DNA from: Chromera velia
Lineage: Eukaryota; Sar; Chromeraceae
DNA: 33,514 bases
Reading direction: 5' to 3'
NCBI GenBank assembly: GCA_018398765.1
Contig: JAHBMJ010000631.1
Span: 77,387-110,900, forward strand
Shown here: positions 11,201 through 21,274 of the stretch, in pieces
Layout: each line of letters begins with the position of its first letter
Numbering within the stretch: position 1 is the stretch's first letter
The notes under the pieces: generated by a model
Databases searched by the model: none
What the model saw: the letters and a program-made list of their open reading frames with translations, nothing else
What the model was told of the DNA's origin: nothing
Translations under genes and position numbers: made by a program

Positions 11201-13326
11201 CTGACTGTCTGTTTACGTGTCTGTCTGCCTGCAGCTTCCTGATGTTCTATATCGCCACAGCCGGTCCCCTTGAGCGCACTGCCCCCTGGTTCCAGAAGCT
11301 GGAGGGCGGGATGGGATACCTCAAGAGCGTGATTGTGGAGGACAAGTTGGGGATCTGTGCCGACCTGGAGAGGATGATGGAGGAGTCTCTCGGGAAGTAT
11401 GAGTGCGAGTGGAAGAGGGTCAGTCCGTCTGTCAGAAGAGTGGAAAGGGCATCTCAAAGCAAGGGATTGAAACGCTAGGCACTCAGGCAGGCCAGGCCGT
11501 TGAGTGAGTGTATGCGGAATACAGGGTTGAAGTTGGGGCATTCATTCATGTGATAAAGAATACGAACAAGCGAGGACGGGAGGCATGCGTGCACAGGCAG
11601 GCCGTTCGCTGTTTGTTCTTTTGCTGGAAGACTTTGAGTCAGGACAGGAAGCCGAAACAGATCGTTTGTCCGTCCACAGACATATGTGATTTTTAATGCG
11701 TGTCTGTGTATCCAGAACATGTACGTGCACTGCTTTTTTTTGTCTGATGGGAAGAGAAAGGAGAAAAAGTAGAGCGCGGTGAGAGAGAGGACTTGATATG
11801 GATATTGGTTGAAATTCAAGTGTGCGGCTGGCACTGCACGCATTGTGTGTGATAAGAAGGCGAAGGACGCGTATGAGCAGGCATCGAATTCGTACATGCA
11901 AGCATGGACCGACAGCCCGACACTAGAGGCGAACAAACAAACGACGCTTTCCTTTCCTTCCTTCGCCTGTCCTACCTGCCTGCCTGCACTCTTGCTTGCC
12001 TGAGTACCTCCCTCCCTGCCTGCGTGCGTGCGTGCGTGCAGGTGGTGGAGGACCAGGACCTCTGGGCGAACTTCCAGCACTACGCCAACAGCACCCTTCC
12101 TGATGACGTCGAGATCGGTCGGTCGGTCGGTAGGTTGAGGAGGGAGAGAGGGATGGATCGAGGGGGCTGTGCGAGGAAGGTTCGAGGGAGGAGGGGAGGG
12201 AGGGAGGGCGACCGAGAGTGAGTGTGCATGAGTGGATGAGGAGGGGAACGAGTGCAGCATCAAAGGAAAAGACGGTCTGAGAAGGGTGATTGATGATGAG
12301 ATCAGAAAGGAATGTGATGGTGGCATGAAAAGGTCTCTCTCTCTCTCGAAAGGGACCCCCCCGTTCCATTCCGTTTCTCTGTCCCGCAGTGATTTTTGTA
12401 AGATTTTCTCTGCGGACTCTCTCTCTGTCTCTATCTCGTTGTGTGCGTGCGTGTGTGTGTGTTGTCTCATGGTCCCATTTGTGTGACTCTTCTGCGCGTG
12501 AAATGAAAAGGCACGCGTTCCAATGTGCAAATGTCATGAAACTGCTACTACAAAACTCTATCTTTTGTTTCCCACACTTCCCCCTGCGCCCCTGTTTCTC
12601 TCTCTCCCTCTCTCTCTCTCTCGCTCTCTCTCTGTCTTTGTGTCTGTCTCTGCATGGGATGGAGAGAGCCTCGCCTTCTGCCTGCCTGCAGAACACCAGT
12701 GGGTGGACATGAGGGGACAGCTGATCCCTGCCCCCTGGGAGAAGCAGACCGGGTCGTTCGAGCCCTCTGTCGGAAAGAACGCGGAGGGAATCGACAAGAC
12801 AGGATTCAGGTCGGCCCGTCGGTTGGGGGGTCGGGGGGTCCGCCTGTGGTCGTGCTGCGTTGCCCGTTTGCGTGAGTGAGATCGGATCATGGGATGGGAT
12901 AGGTCAGACCACAGGAGCTCGGGAGGGACAGGCACTTCCTGGAAGTGAAGTGAGGGTCTGGGGGGGGCGGGGGAAGGGGGAGGACGTGCATAGGGAAGGG
13001 TCTGTCTGTCTGGCCAAAATCTATCTCTCTCTCGCTCCCTCTGTGTTCTCCCTCCCTCCCTTCCTTCCTTGCTTGCTTCCTTCCTTCCTTCCTTCCTTCC
13101 TTCCGTCTTTCTGTCTGAATTTGTTTCTGGCGGTGGTACCCTCCTTTCCTTTCGTTCAGATGGGTGGACTGCGGGAGAGCTGCGGAGTTCCCTCGGAATG
13201 GTGGCGCTGCGGTGAAGTACGGACAGTCCCAGTTGGCTGTTTTCTGCTTCTCTGGAAGGGGACCGAACGGGCAGGACGAGTGGTGAGTGATCAATCGATT
13301 GGGGTCTTTCTTTTTGCCCAGGACTC

Positions 13327-13363
<37 letters not shown>

Positions 13364-14215
13364 ATGTGTCTCTCTGGTTGTCTTGTGTTCGAATGAAACG
13401 TTTGCGTGTCAGTGGGAGAGGGGGTGAAAGCGTCAGCAAGTGAGTCTGTGCCTCGTTTTCTCTCTGTGGGTTCTTTTTTCTCTCTTCCCCTCACTCTTTC
13501 CCTCCCCTCTCTGTGTGTAATGAGAGGGACGTGCGGTCGTGGGACGTCGAGGCATTCCGTCTTCCGTTGAAACAAACCCACTTGCCTCGTGTTTATTCCA
13601 ATCTAACTTTCGTCGGCCCGCGCCTGCCCCTTGCCTGCCTGCCTGCCTGCCTGCCTGTGATCGTGCAGGTACGCCACTCAGAATATGTGTCCTCACAAGC
13701 GCGCCTTCGTGCTTGCAAGAGGGCTCCTCGGGGAGGCCCCCACAGACTCTGCCGAGGGCAGCGCTGTGCCCAAGGTCGCGTGCCCCCACCACAAGAGGCA
13801 ATTCGACCTGACCACCGGCAAGTGTCTGAACGACGAGTCGATGACGATCAACACGTGGGACGTGAAGGTGGAGAACGGAAGGATTCTTCTCCACCTCCCC
13901 CCTGAGGAAGCTCTCGACGCTGAGCTTGCCACTCACAAATGGCAGACCAAGGACAAGTCCGGCGGAAAGAAAAAGTCCCCCGGGGGAAAGGGAGGAGACG
14001 TGGCCGGGGGACCGAACGGCGACGGCACGATCTACATGGCCTCCAAGAGACAGTTGGAACCCAGGAAGGTCCTCAGGATGGAGAACGGGGACTGCAACGG
14101 ACACGGACACGCCGAGATGAGGAACGGTGTTGCAAATGGCATCTCCAACGGTCTCGGGAAGATCGTTGAGACCTTCGGGGCTGACGGAGGGAAGTGTGCC
14201 GACGCCGACTTCTGA
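4819..14215 (+). CDS. NAD(P)H-dependent assimilatory nitrite reductase, 16 exons
   Basis: Reduces nitrite to ammonium with NAD(P)H through FAD, Fe-S and siroheme. Exons: 4819-4882, 5363-5644, 5927-6178, 6421-6614, 6994-7122, 7601-7795, 8156-8236, 8588-8795, 9380-9734, 10011-10305, 10655-10902, 11235-11418, 12042-12117, 12692-12809, 13160-13282, 13669-14215. They join in phase to 1116 residues, about the length of fungal NiiA. Domain order: FAD Rossmann site GHGPVG (12-17); NAD(P) site GGGLLG (153-158); BFD-like [2Fe-2S] Cys 452, 454, 482, 486; nitrite/sulfite-reductase half domains from about 587; siroheme/[4Fe-4S] Cys 674, 680, 714, 718; Rieske-like C-terminal part with C942-x-H944 and C973-x2-H976. 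It is the NirB plus NirD arrangement in one chain. The ATG is immediately before the FAD site, so no presequence is visible and the enzyme is probably cytosolic. The last ~100 residues are a Gly/Asn/Lys-rich tail. No disabling change was seen. Confidence 0.95.
5713..5755. repeat. (GT)n then (GA)n in nitrite reductase intron 2
   Basis: A TG/GT dinucleotide run (5713-5740) is followed directly by GA repeats (5742-5755), inside the intron between exons 2 and 3. Confidence 0.9.
7502..7533. repeat. (CCTT)n in nitrite reductase intron 5
   Basis: About eight CCTT units lie in the intron between exons 5 and 6, shortly upstream of the acceptor at 7600. Confidence 0.9.
8237..8269 (+). repeat. (GTCT)n starting at the splice donor of exon 7
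   Basis: The intron begins with eight GTCT units. The first GT is the donor dinucleotide, so the microsatellite and the splice site are the same sequence. Confidence 0.9.
12596..12640. repeat. CT-rich microsatellite in nitrite reductase intron 13
   Basis: A TC/CT run with a few interruptions lies about 50 bases upstream of the acceptor at 12691, where it could serve as a polypyrimidine tract. Confidence 0.85.
13050..13106. repeat. (CTTC)n in nitrite reductase intron 14
   Basis: A CCTC run grades into perfect TTCC/CTTC units, ending about 50 bases before the acceptor at 13159. Confidence 0.9.
13330..13361. repeat. (CT)16 in nitrite reductase intron 15
   Basis: A perfect CT dinucleotide run sits about 45 bases downstream of the donor of exon 15. 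Confidence 0.9.
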
Positions 14216-17200
14216 TCTGATCTTGCATGCATGCATCTATCTGATCAGCAGATCCGATTGATCCGCTCCCTCACTCACTCACTCACTCCATGCAGCGTGC
14301 GTGCAGCAGTCTGATTTCCTTCCTTCTTTCCTTCCTTTGGCCTCTCCTTTTGTCTCCATCCATCCCTTCCCCCTTCTCTCCCTCCCTCCCTCCCTCCCTC
14401 CCTGTCTGTGAGAGAAAGACAACGACCCAAACAGAGCCCCTCCCCATACAAGCAAGTCATGGACAGAGAGCCAAGCAGAAAGAAGAGAGTAGCTCATCGG
14501 AAGGATCGAGAGAGCACCAAGCCCATTCAGGCGACAGAGAGACAATCGTGCCGAAAACAGAAGAAGAGAGAGAAAGCATAAAGAAGGGTGTGATGAGAGG
14601 ACCGCTTTCACCCCCCTTCCCTGTATGAGTAGCCTTCACGAGAGAAAGAGAGTCAGTGAGTGAGTTCATGTTGTGAGACGTTGTGACTGTCTGATGGAAT
14701 GACCAACCGAGAAGATTGAATGATCGTTCGTTCGTTCAGTGTTCATTCAACAAACAAACCACCAGACATGCAGAGGGTTCGAATCGATGCGTTCGATCGA
14801 TCACTTTCTCTCTCTCTCTCTCTCCTTTTCTCTTTCTCTCCCCTTCTTTCTTTCTTGCCTTCACGTGTATTGCTGGAGTGAGTGAATGAAGAGCCTCGAT
14901 CATTGAATGAATACTTTTCTTCATGTAATGACATTTTTGGATCAACATGTCACAGAAGAGAGGCGCTGAAGAGGGGAAGAGAGAGATGTAGAGAGAAAGG
15001 GCAAAGGAAGAGAGAAAGAGAGAGAAGAAAAGTTTCTTCGACCCTCCTTTTTTTGCTCGTGCCGACTCTGTCGACGTGACAGACCGACAAAGAGAGAGAG
15101 AAGAGAAGAGAAGAGAAGAACAAACTTCCCCCTTTCCTCGTCGTTTTTTTCTTCGCACCCTTCCACCACCCCCAAACTTCAAACCAGGTGTCTGGGTGTG
15201 TGGGTGGGTGGGAGCACACAAAGGAGCAGAACAAGACGAGAGCGACGCGCAGGGGCCGAAAGAGGAGTGCTGTGCGTGCTCTCATCGGTGAAGGAAGTGA
15301 ATAAAAGAAAGAACAGATCATCAGTCTTTCAGTCATTCAAACAACCGGGTAGGATAAGTACACGCAGGAAGGAATGAAGGAAGGCGTCTTTCTCCTCTCC
15401 CGTCTGGTTTTCATCCTTCCCTCTATTTTTTGCAGAAAGCTTGTTTCGCTGCTGGCTGCTTGCCACAGCTCGTCATCATCAGTGTACCAAGAGAAAATGA
15501 ACCATTGCGGACGGGGACGGAAAGAAAGGCCGGACGGAAGGAACGTTAGAGACCGGATGTATCTATCTGTCTCCTCCCTCCCTGACTCGATCCTCCTTTT
15601 CCCTGCCCTGACAGGCACTTGGGCCCTCCCGCTCTTCTTTCTTTCGCCCCCTTTTTTTCGAACCAATCAGTTGAATCTGGATTCGTTCTTTCGCCCCTTC
15701 TTCCCCCCCCACTCTTCCTCCACTATTTATCGATCGATCGATCAGTCAGTCAAGCAGGTGGCTGAGTGGCTTGGTGCCCTTCCCTGTTTTTTTCTTCTTG
15801 TTTTCTGTCTGTGTGTCTATCTCTGTCTGTTTGGGCTTGTCACTCTGGCATGAATCAACAAAACAAAAGGGGGAAATATCTATTCACCATTTTTGGATGC
15901 ATGGCGGTGGAATTGGTGGGATCCTTTGGAACGAAGAAGGAAGTCAAAGAAGAAGACGAAAAAGAAGAAAGGAGAAGGAACGATAACGCCCCCCTCCCCC
16001 CCCCCCCCNNNNNNCCCCCCGGGGCACCCGCACAACAAATAAATTTCAGGCAGGCAGACAGACAGACCGAAGACACGTGTCTCGGGTAGGGTTGGGCAGG
16101 GTGCGGTTCTCTCTTCTCCTCTCCTCTTCCCTCCTCGCACATGGGTTGGAGGTGTGACAGAGCAAGGGGCTCCTCTGCTCTCTCTGCCTTGTTGCCCTGA
16201 CAACATGTATGTATGAATGAATGAATGAGCCCATGCAGGTGTAGATGATCTATTTTTGGAATGAACGAACGCTGTGTGCGGAAGTTGTCGTCAATTTATT
16301 CTTCTCTGTTTGATACACTGACTGACTGGCTGACTGACTGTATGCACTCATATTACGTGAAGGGAATCTGCTCACACCCCCTCACTGTGGATGGCTCTTC
16401 TCCCCTGTACTCTTCTTCCTTTCTATCTTGATGAAAGAAGTGAAATTACTTTTCTTTCTTTCTTCTTATCGTCACTCAAAAAGGATCGATCGATGGATGT
16501 ATTAATGTTATCAATACATCGATTGACTCGATCTCTGGCTGACGTAATTCCTTCACGCACTCGCCTCCCCTTCCGCCTTCATTCAGCCGCCTGTATCCGC
16601 TCTCCATGCCCCCTCCCTCATCACCTCTTGTGTACATGTGCGCCTCCTTCTCTTCTTTCTGTTCACTCGCTGGCTGTTGCGGAGGAAGGGTGCACGGGCG
16701 TTCTGGTCCCTTTCTTGTAAGTCTCTTCGTTTCTCTCTCACGCCTGCCTTTCCTTAATTCCTTCTCTCTGGATCTGCATGTCCTGTCAGGCCGCGGCTTC
16801 AAGGGAAGGAAGACGGCTTCCAGGGAAGGAAGAAACAGACAAAACAAAGAAGGAAGGACGGTGGGAGAAATGTGCTCCCGCTGCCCCTCCAGTCGAAGTA
16901 GACAAGGAAGAAAAAAATGGAAAGGCAGGGAATCGCGGAGGTCCATTTGGACGCGCTAGAGTTCCTTCCTTCCGCGCGCAGGGAGAAGGAAAGAGGGAGA
17001 AGAGAAAGGACAGACAGAGTTGGACCTGCAGGCACCCTGCTTCTCTTAACCATGCAAGCAAGCAAAGTTTCTTTCGTTCAGGAACAAACCGGATGGATTG
17101 ATGTGCATGCACCTCTCTGTTCTTTTCGTCGGTTCGTCTTTGAAGTCTCTTTCGATTTCATTTCTGCCGTTCCTTCCTGTCTCCTCTCGTCTCCTCTCCT

Positions 17201-18480
17201 CCTTTCATCTCTCTCTTCCTCTCCTGTAATCTTTCTTACTTCTGTCGCGTGCGAAGGGAAGAAATCATTTTTGATGAAGGCAAAGTGTCTCCCCCCGGGT
17301 TTTTTCACTCTTTTTCGATGAATGATTTATGAGTGAATGAATGAATGCAAATGCCGTACAGCTTTCTCTGCCTGCGTGTCTCTATTTTTGGAGATTGTGA
17401 GAGGGGAAGCCAAAGAAAGCCCTTCATTGCTCATGCATGGAACGAGGACAAAAGAAAGGAAAAAGAAGAAGAGGAAACGGTGATAAAAGAGAAGAAAAGA
17501 AAAGAAACCTCACGATGGAGGAGAAGGAGGGGGAGGACGAAAAGGAAAAAAGGCGCTTCACAGGAGAAAGAAAGTCACACAAACGAAATGGACAGAAAAG
17601 AGCAGACGGGCACGCAAAGGAAAAGCGCGACTTGACGGCTGCCAAGTAAGTGTGTGTCTGTCTCTTGTCTGTCCGCCTGTATGTGCATGAATGCATGCAC
17701 GATTTTGGAGAAGTCTTCGGGCGATGGATGGATGGATTGATGGATGGGGCCTCAGTACTGTTTGTGTTTGCTTCAACAAGCAAAGAAAGAAATGAAAATA
17801 GCGAAGGAAGAATGAACTCATTGAGCCAGTGATGCAGTCAGTTGGTGCGCTTGCATGCTGTCTGTTTGTCTGTTTTGGTTGATCAGTCAGCACGTGACTG
17901 TAGAAACTTTTAGGTGCATTGGGAGGGTAAAAGTGGGGCGTTGTTGGCTCTCGTGCTGCTCTTGGAGGTTGATTTACATTATTTGGGATGCTTTGCTGAA
18001 AGGAGATCTTCGCACCTGTGCTTGCCTTTTCAACAAGAAGAGAAAACGAAAAGTCGGGACCCTTTTCCCTTCCTTTCCTTTCCTGCCTAAAGGTAAGGCT
18101 TTAGGCTACGGGCAAGGCTAAGAGGGGCCACTCCCAGAATCAATCAAAACCGGAAGAAAGGGAAGCTGGTAGGTTCGCGGCACCTCTGCCAGCAATCGCA
18201 AAAGCACGCGCGAACACAGGTGCCGGTCGCCTTGCAGCCCGGTCTCGCACGAAGCAGAACATAAAAGGCAGATTCAGTGTAGCGGACGGAGCAACACGCA
18301 GCATGTATGAACGGCTTGGAGCGTATGTATGAAACTGTTTGAAATAGAGAGAAGGGTCAAGAAATCGTTTGCCGAAATGCAGCTCAACAGATCGTGTCCC
18401 ATGCATGCAAGCATGCAGTGCATGACATGACCACGCTGCATGTGTGTGCGCATGCCCGTGCATGGAAAACGGGCAGTCAG
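14216..18480. other. Repeat-rich intergenic region, no recognised gene
   Basis: Downstream of the nitrite reductase stop comes a TGCATGCATGCAT run (14224-14236), CTCC and CT tracts, and many low-complexity open frames on both strands. The most protein-like stretch is a Lys/Glu/Gly-rich frame at 16796-17104, preceded by an acceptor-like CCTGTCAG. A second basic frame at 17437-17646 ends at a donor-like GTAAGTG. Together these could be exons of a disordered basic protein, but no domain is recognised and I do not call a gene. Confidence 0.4.
16009..16014. other. Assembly gap (six N) inside poly-C
   Basis: Six unknown bases are flanked by C runs on both sides (about 15999-16020). The true length of the homopolymer is unknown, so any frame crossing this point is unreliable. 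Confidence 0.98.
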
Positions 18481-18777
18481 TTTCACAAAAGATCCCCGGT
18501 GACCCCTCAGTGGCTCACCGCGGAAAACACGCGCTACATTGCAATGATTGCATTAGATCCATTGAAACCATGATTTTAACCATCCCACGCCCCACCCAAA
18601 AAAAGACATATATGCCGTAAAGTTGCATACACACGAAAGAAACGTATATCACTGAGTGGTTTAAACTGTTGTTTAGCTCTGGGCCTTTGGCCGATAATAT
18701 CATTAATAGTAATCATTATGCACTTTGTTTTACAATATTGTTTCATTACCCATCGTACCGCAATATCGTTATTCCAC
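18481..18777. other. AT-rich spacer
   Basis: Composition drops to AT-rich just upstream of the inverted-repeat element. No gene or strong motif is seen. Confidence 0.4.
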
Positions 18778-19014
18778 GCGTGGACTCAGACTTTAGCCGA
18801 TTTGTTGGCATTTTTAAGCACTGATCCCGAAGTTATGGGGGTCAGGGATCCCAAAATAACCTTAAACAGCCACTTTTAAAATTGTTTCTAATGAGTTCTT
18901 AACCACATATCAACCCTTAAAAATACTTCAATAAGCCTCCAATGTGTTATTTGCACAGATCCCGAAGTTAGTGTAAGTTAGTACTGACAAATCGGCTAAG
19001 GTCTGAGTCCACGC
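18778..19014. mobile_element. MITE-like element with 28-bp terminal inverted repeats
   Basis: Left arm 18778-18805 begins GCGTGGACTCAGAC. The right arm 18987-19014 is its reverse complement with one mismatch. Just inside each arm lies a copy of GATCCCGAAGTTA in direct orientation (18823-18835 and 18958-18970), so the element has both inverted ends and subterminal direct repeats. The 237-bp interior is AT-rich and non-coding. A target-site duplication is not obvious; a TTA near both outer ends is only suggestive. This fits a non-autonomous DNA transposon. Confidence 0.65.
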
Positions 19015-19305
19015 AGGGTAAAAAATTTGTGTATACACTGTATAGGGTTGAAGTCAACAGAAGAAAACATATCAAATTACTTGGCTAGTTTTTAGTGACT
19101 GACTGAAGAGAAATATCTTTCAATGTTTTATCTCGAATTTTCCCTCCTTTTAAAAAAGTTTTTATAAACTCCTTGCTCGACCTTTAGAGAAAGTCTGCCT
19201 CGAAACTCTTGTGTCAAATCTCTCTGAAACGAGGGAGTTCTTATCAAAAAACAACAGCCGTCTCCACCGAGTGTATCTTTCCCTCCTCGTTGCTGAAACG
19301 CCATC

Positions 19306-20408
19306 ATGATGTCCTATAGAATATCGGCTGGCCCTCTCTAGGGCCCTCTTGGTGGCTCTGGTCTCCCCTCTGGCAACGGGGGGGCCACCCTTCCTAAAAT
19401 AAAAGCACTGTTCGACCAACAGACAGCTTCTCAGAGGGAGTACTTCGACGGCAGATTTAACATCGTTGCAAAAAAGATTGAGAACCTTGACAACCGGATT
19501 GGTCAGAATGAGAGAAGAGTTGAGAAGTGTGAGAAGTTAATTGAGAAGATCGAGTCAACCGTGTTGAGTCTTCAACCCTCTAATGAGGAGAACGACGGTG
19601 TTACCCCGTCCCTCGCTCGCGTGTGATGCTGGGCCTCTCTCTCAATGAGGCAAGGAAGTGGCAGTAATTCCAATCCTTCCTCAGAGACTTGCTCACCTTT
19701 TCTCTCTCCCTCAATGGCCAAGTATGTCAGACAGATGAAGTAATCTCCTGTTCTTCCTGGCTGTACGACGCTGTAAAATTCATCTTCTACAGCAAAAACT
19801 ATAAGTGGGTCTCCAAACTCACTGTCAAATTCAAACGCAAAAAAGATGTGGAAGAGTTTGACAGTCTGTTCAAGGCCGGCGCCCCCGACCGTTCCGTGCA
19901 GTACAACGTCCTCTCCCTGGCTCCCACCGGATCTATGAAGTGTGTATTCAGGAAGACGGGGGAGGAAGAGAAAGCTGGCAGAATTTTCTGGGTGCAAAGC
20001 ACACTTGGCGATGCCGGGGCATCCGCTAAGGATAAAGAGAGGGCTCAGGCCCTTCTACTGAAGGAAGGGGTGAGTGAATCCGCTCAACCGATTCCCAGGG
20101 CACTTGTACCACAACTGCAGCAGCACCCATTCCCCTCTATGCCACCCCAACAAAATTCGGCTGCCGACTCTGATATGATAGGTTCACCACTGGTAGCCGC
20201 GGTCGCGCAGCAGAATGCGGTGGCAGCCGTAGTGCCGCAAACCTCGAGCGCTGCTACGTTTACAATGCATGCCCAACAGCAATAACAGCAAGCCAGACAG
20301 CTCCCACAGCCGTCTCATGAGGGTGGTATGGTTTTCAAAACCCTGGTGCAAGTGAGACCCGAGTCAGGAAACGGAGACGGGGGTGCTGCCCCCGGCTTCG
20401 GTCATTAG
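19306..20408 (+). pseudogene. LINE ORF1 remnant with coiled coil
   Basis: The frame begins at paired ATGs (19306, 19309) and encodes a Gly/Pro-rich start, then a heptad-like Lys/Glu/Ile/Leu/Asn segment (about 19405-19560) expected to form a coiled coil, as ORF1 trimerisation regions do. That frame ends at TGA 19624-19626, which overlaps an ATG in another frame (19626-19628). This second frame continues to 20408 with one internal TAA near 19674 and another after a Gln run at about 20283. It encodes a Gln/Ala/Pro-rich C-terminal part. No zinc knuckle or RRM was recognised. Interruptions at 19339 (TAG) and those above mark decay. Confidence 0.6.
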
Positions 20409-20446
20409 TTTCGGATGGAGACGGGAAAAGTTGGGGAGAAGGGCGT

Positions 20447-21244
20447 ATGGTTGGGAGTCCTCCTTCCCCTTCTGAACCGACTGGACTCCCGTGGCTGAAA
20501 AGGAAATTGTTAGGTCTCCTGGAAGAGAGGGAGGCTCTTAGGGCTCTTAGAAAGGAGATGTGTGATTTGCATGCCTGGTTGTCTTCTGTCTCTGTCAATG
20601 AGTTGTATTCTTCTTCGGGCACCACATCTTGCAATGTCTTTCTTGATTCATTGAAATGGTGTGATGTGAAATTCAATCTACGTAGAAAAGGGCACTCAGC
20701 CCCTGTCTCTCCTCCTCCCTCTGTCTTTCATGGCAATCGTTTTGATGTTCTGTCGGAGTGCGCAATGGACGAAGGATCTGTGAGCAGCGGCGAGCTTAAT
20801 GCCCTTACAGGCAAGTCAGACTGTCCTTCTCCTCTATTTAATTCTTTTCCGTCCCTTCATACCCCTGATGTTGATTCTCTTTCCTGTTCCCCTTCCCTTT
20901 GCAGTCAGGCACCTTCTCCTTCCGGTGAGGGCTTGTCTGTTCTGTCTTTTGTGTCTTATATGTTTTTTATTTTGAAGGAGAGGTCGGTGAGGAAGCGTCA
21001 CAGGGGGAAAGGGAAAAAGCGCAGGGGAGGCAACCGTAAGCATGGCACATCACAGCAGCCAAGTGAAGCGGGGGAGCCTGCCAGCCCAGAGCTGGAGTGG
21101 GAGATCGTACGGGTGCTTCATATTCGTATGAACGGGGAAGGGGGGGAAAGGGAATACCTGGTTGATTGGGACGGGAATTTCTCTCACACGTGGGAGCCAG
21201 CAGCAAACCTAAATCACTGCAAAGAGCTGGGAAGAGAGTTTTGA
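20447..21244 (+). pseudogene. LINE-encoded chromodomain protein segment
   Basis: A 265-codon open frame without internal stops. The N-terminal half has a Leu/Glu/Arg-rich helix. The middle is Ser/Pro-rich. A basic Lys/Arg/Gly patch precedes a C-terminal chromodomain at about residues 217-265 (21095-21241). The signature is clear: EWEIVRVL, then EYLVDWDG, then HTWEPAANL. Compared with HP1-type domains, the first cage aromatic is Trp rather than Tyr, the second (Trp in VDWDG) is kept, and the third is Asn. The loop before TWEP is shortened. Chromodomains bind methylated histone tails and are well known in Ty3/gypsy chromoviruses, so this one may guide insertion into heterochromatin (inference). 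It ends in TGA ten codons upstream of, and in frame with, the endonuclease ATG. Confidence 0.8.
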
Positions 21245-21274
21245 AAAGAGTGGCAGAAAAAGAAAGACAAAGAG

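Noticed and set aside
14755..14795. GGGTTCGAATC resembling a tRNA T-arm
   Set aside because: No matching acceptor, D or anticodon stems could be found around it.
16796..17646. Lys/Glu-rich frames with acceptor- and donor-like ends
   Set aside because: Could be exons of a disordered protein, but several frames are open, no domain is seen and phases could not be linked into a model.
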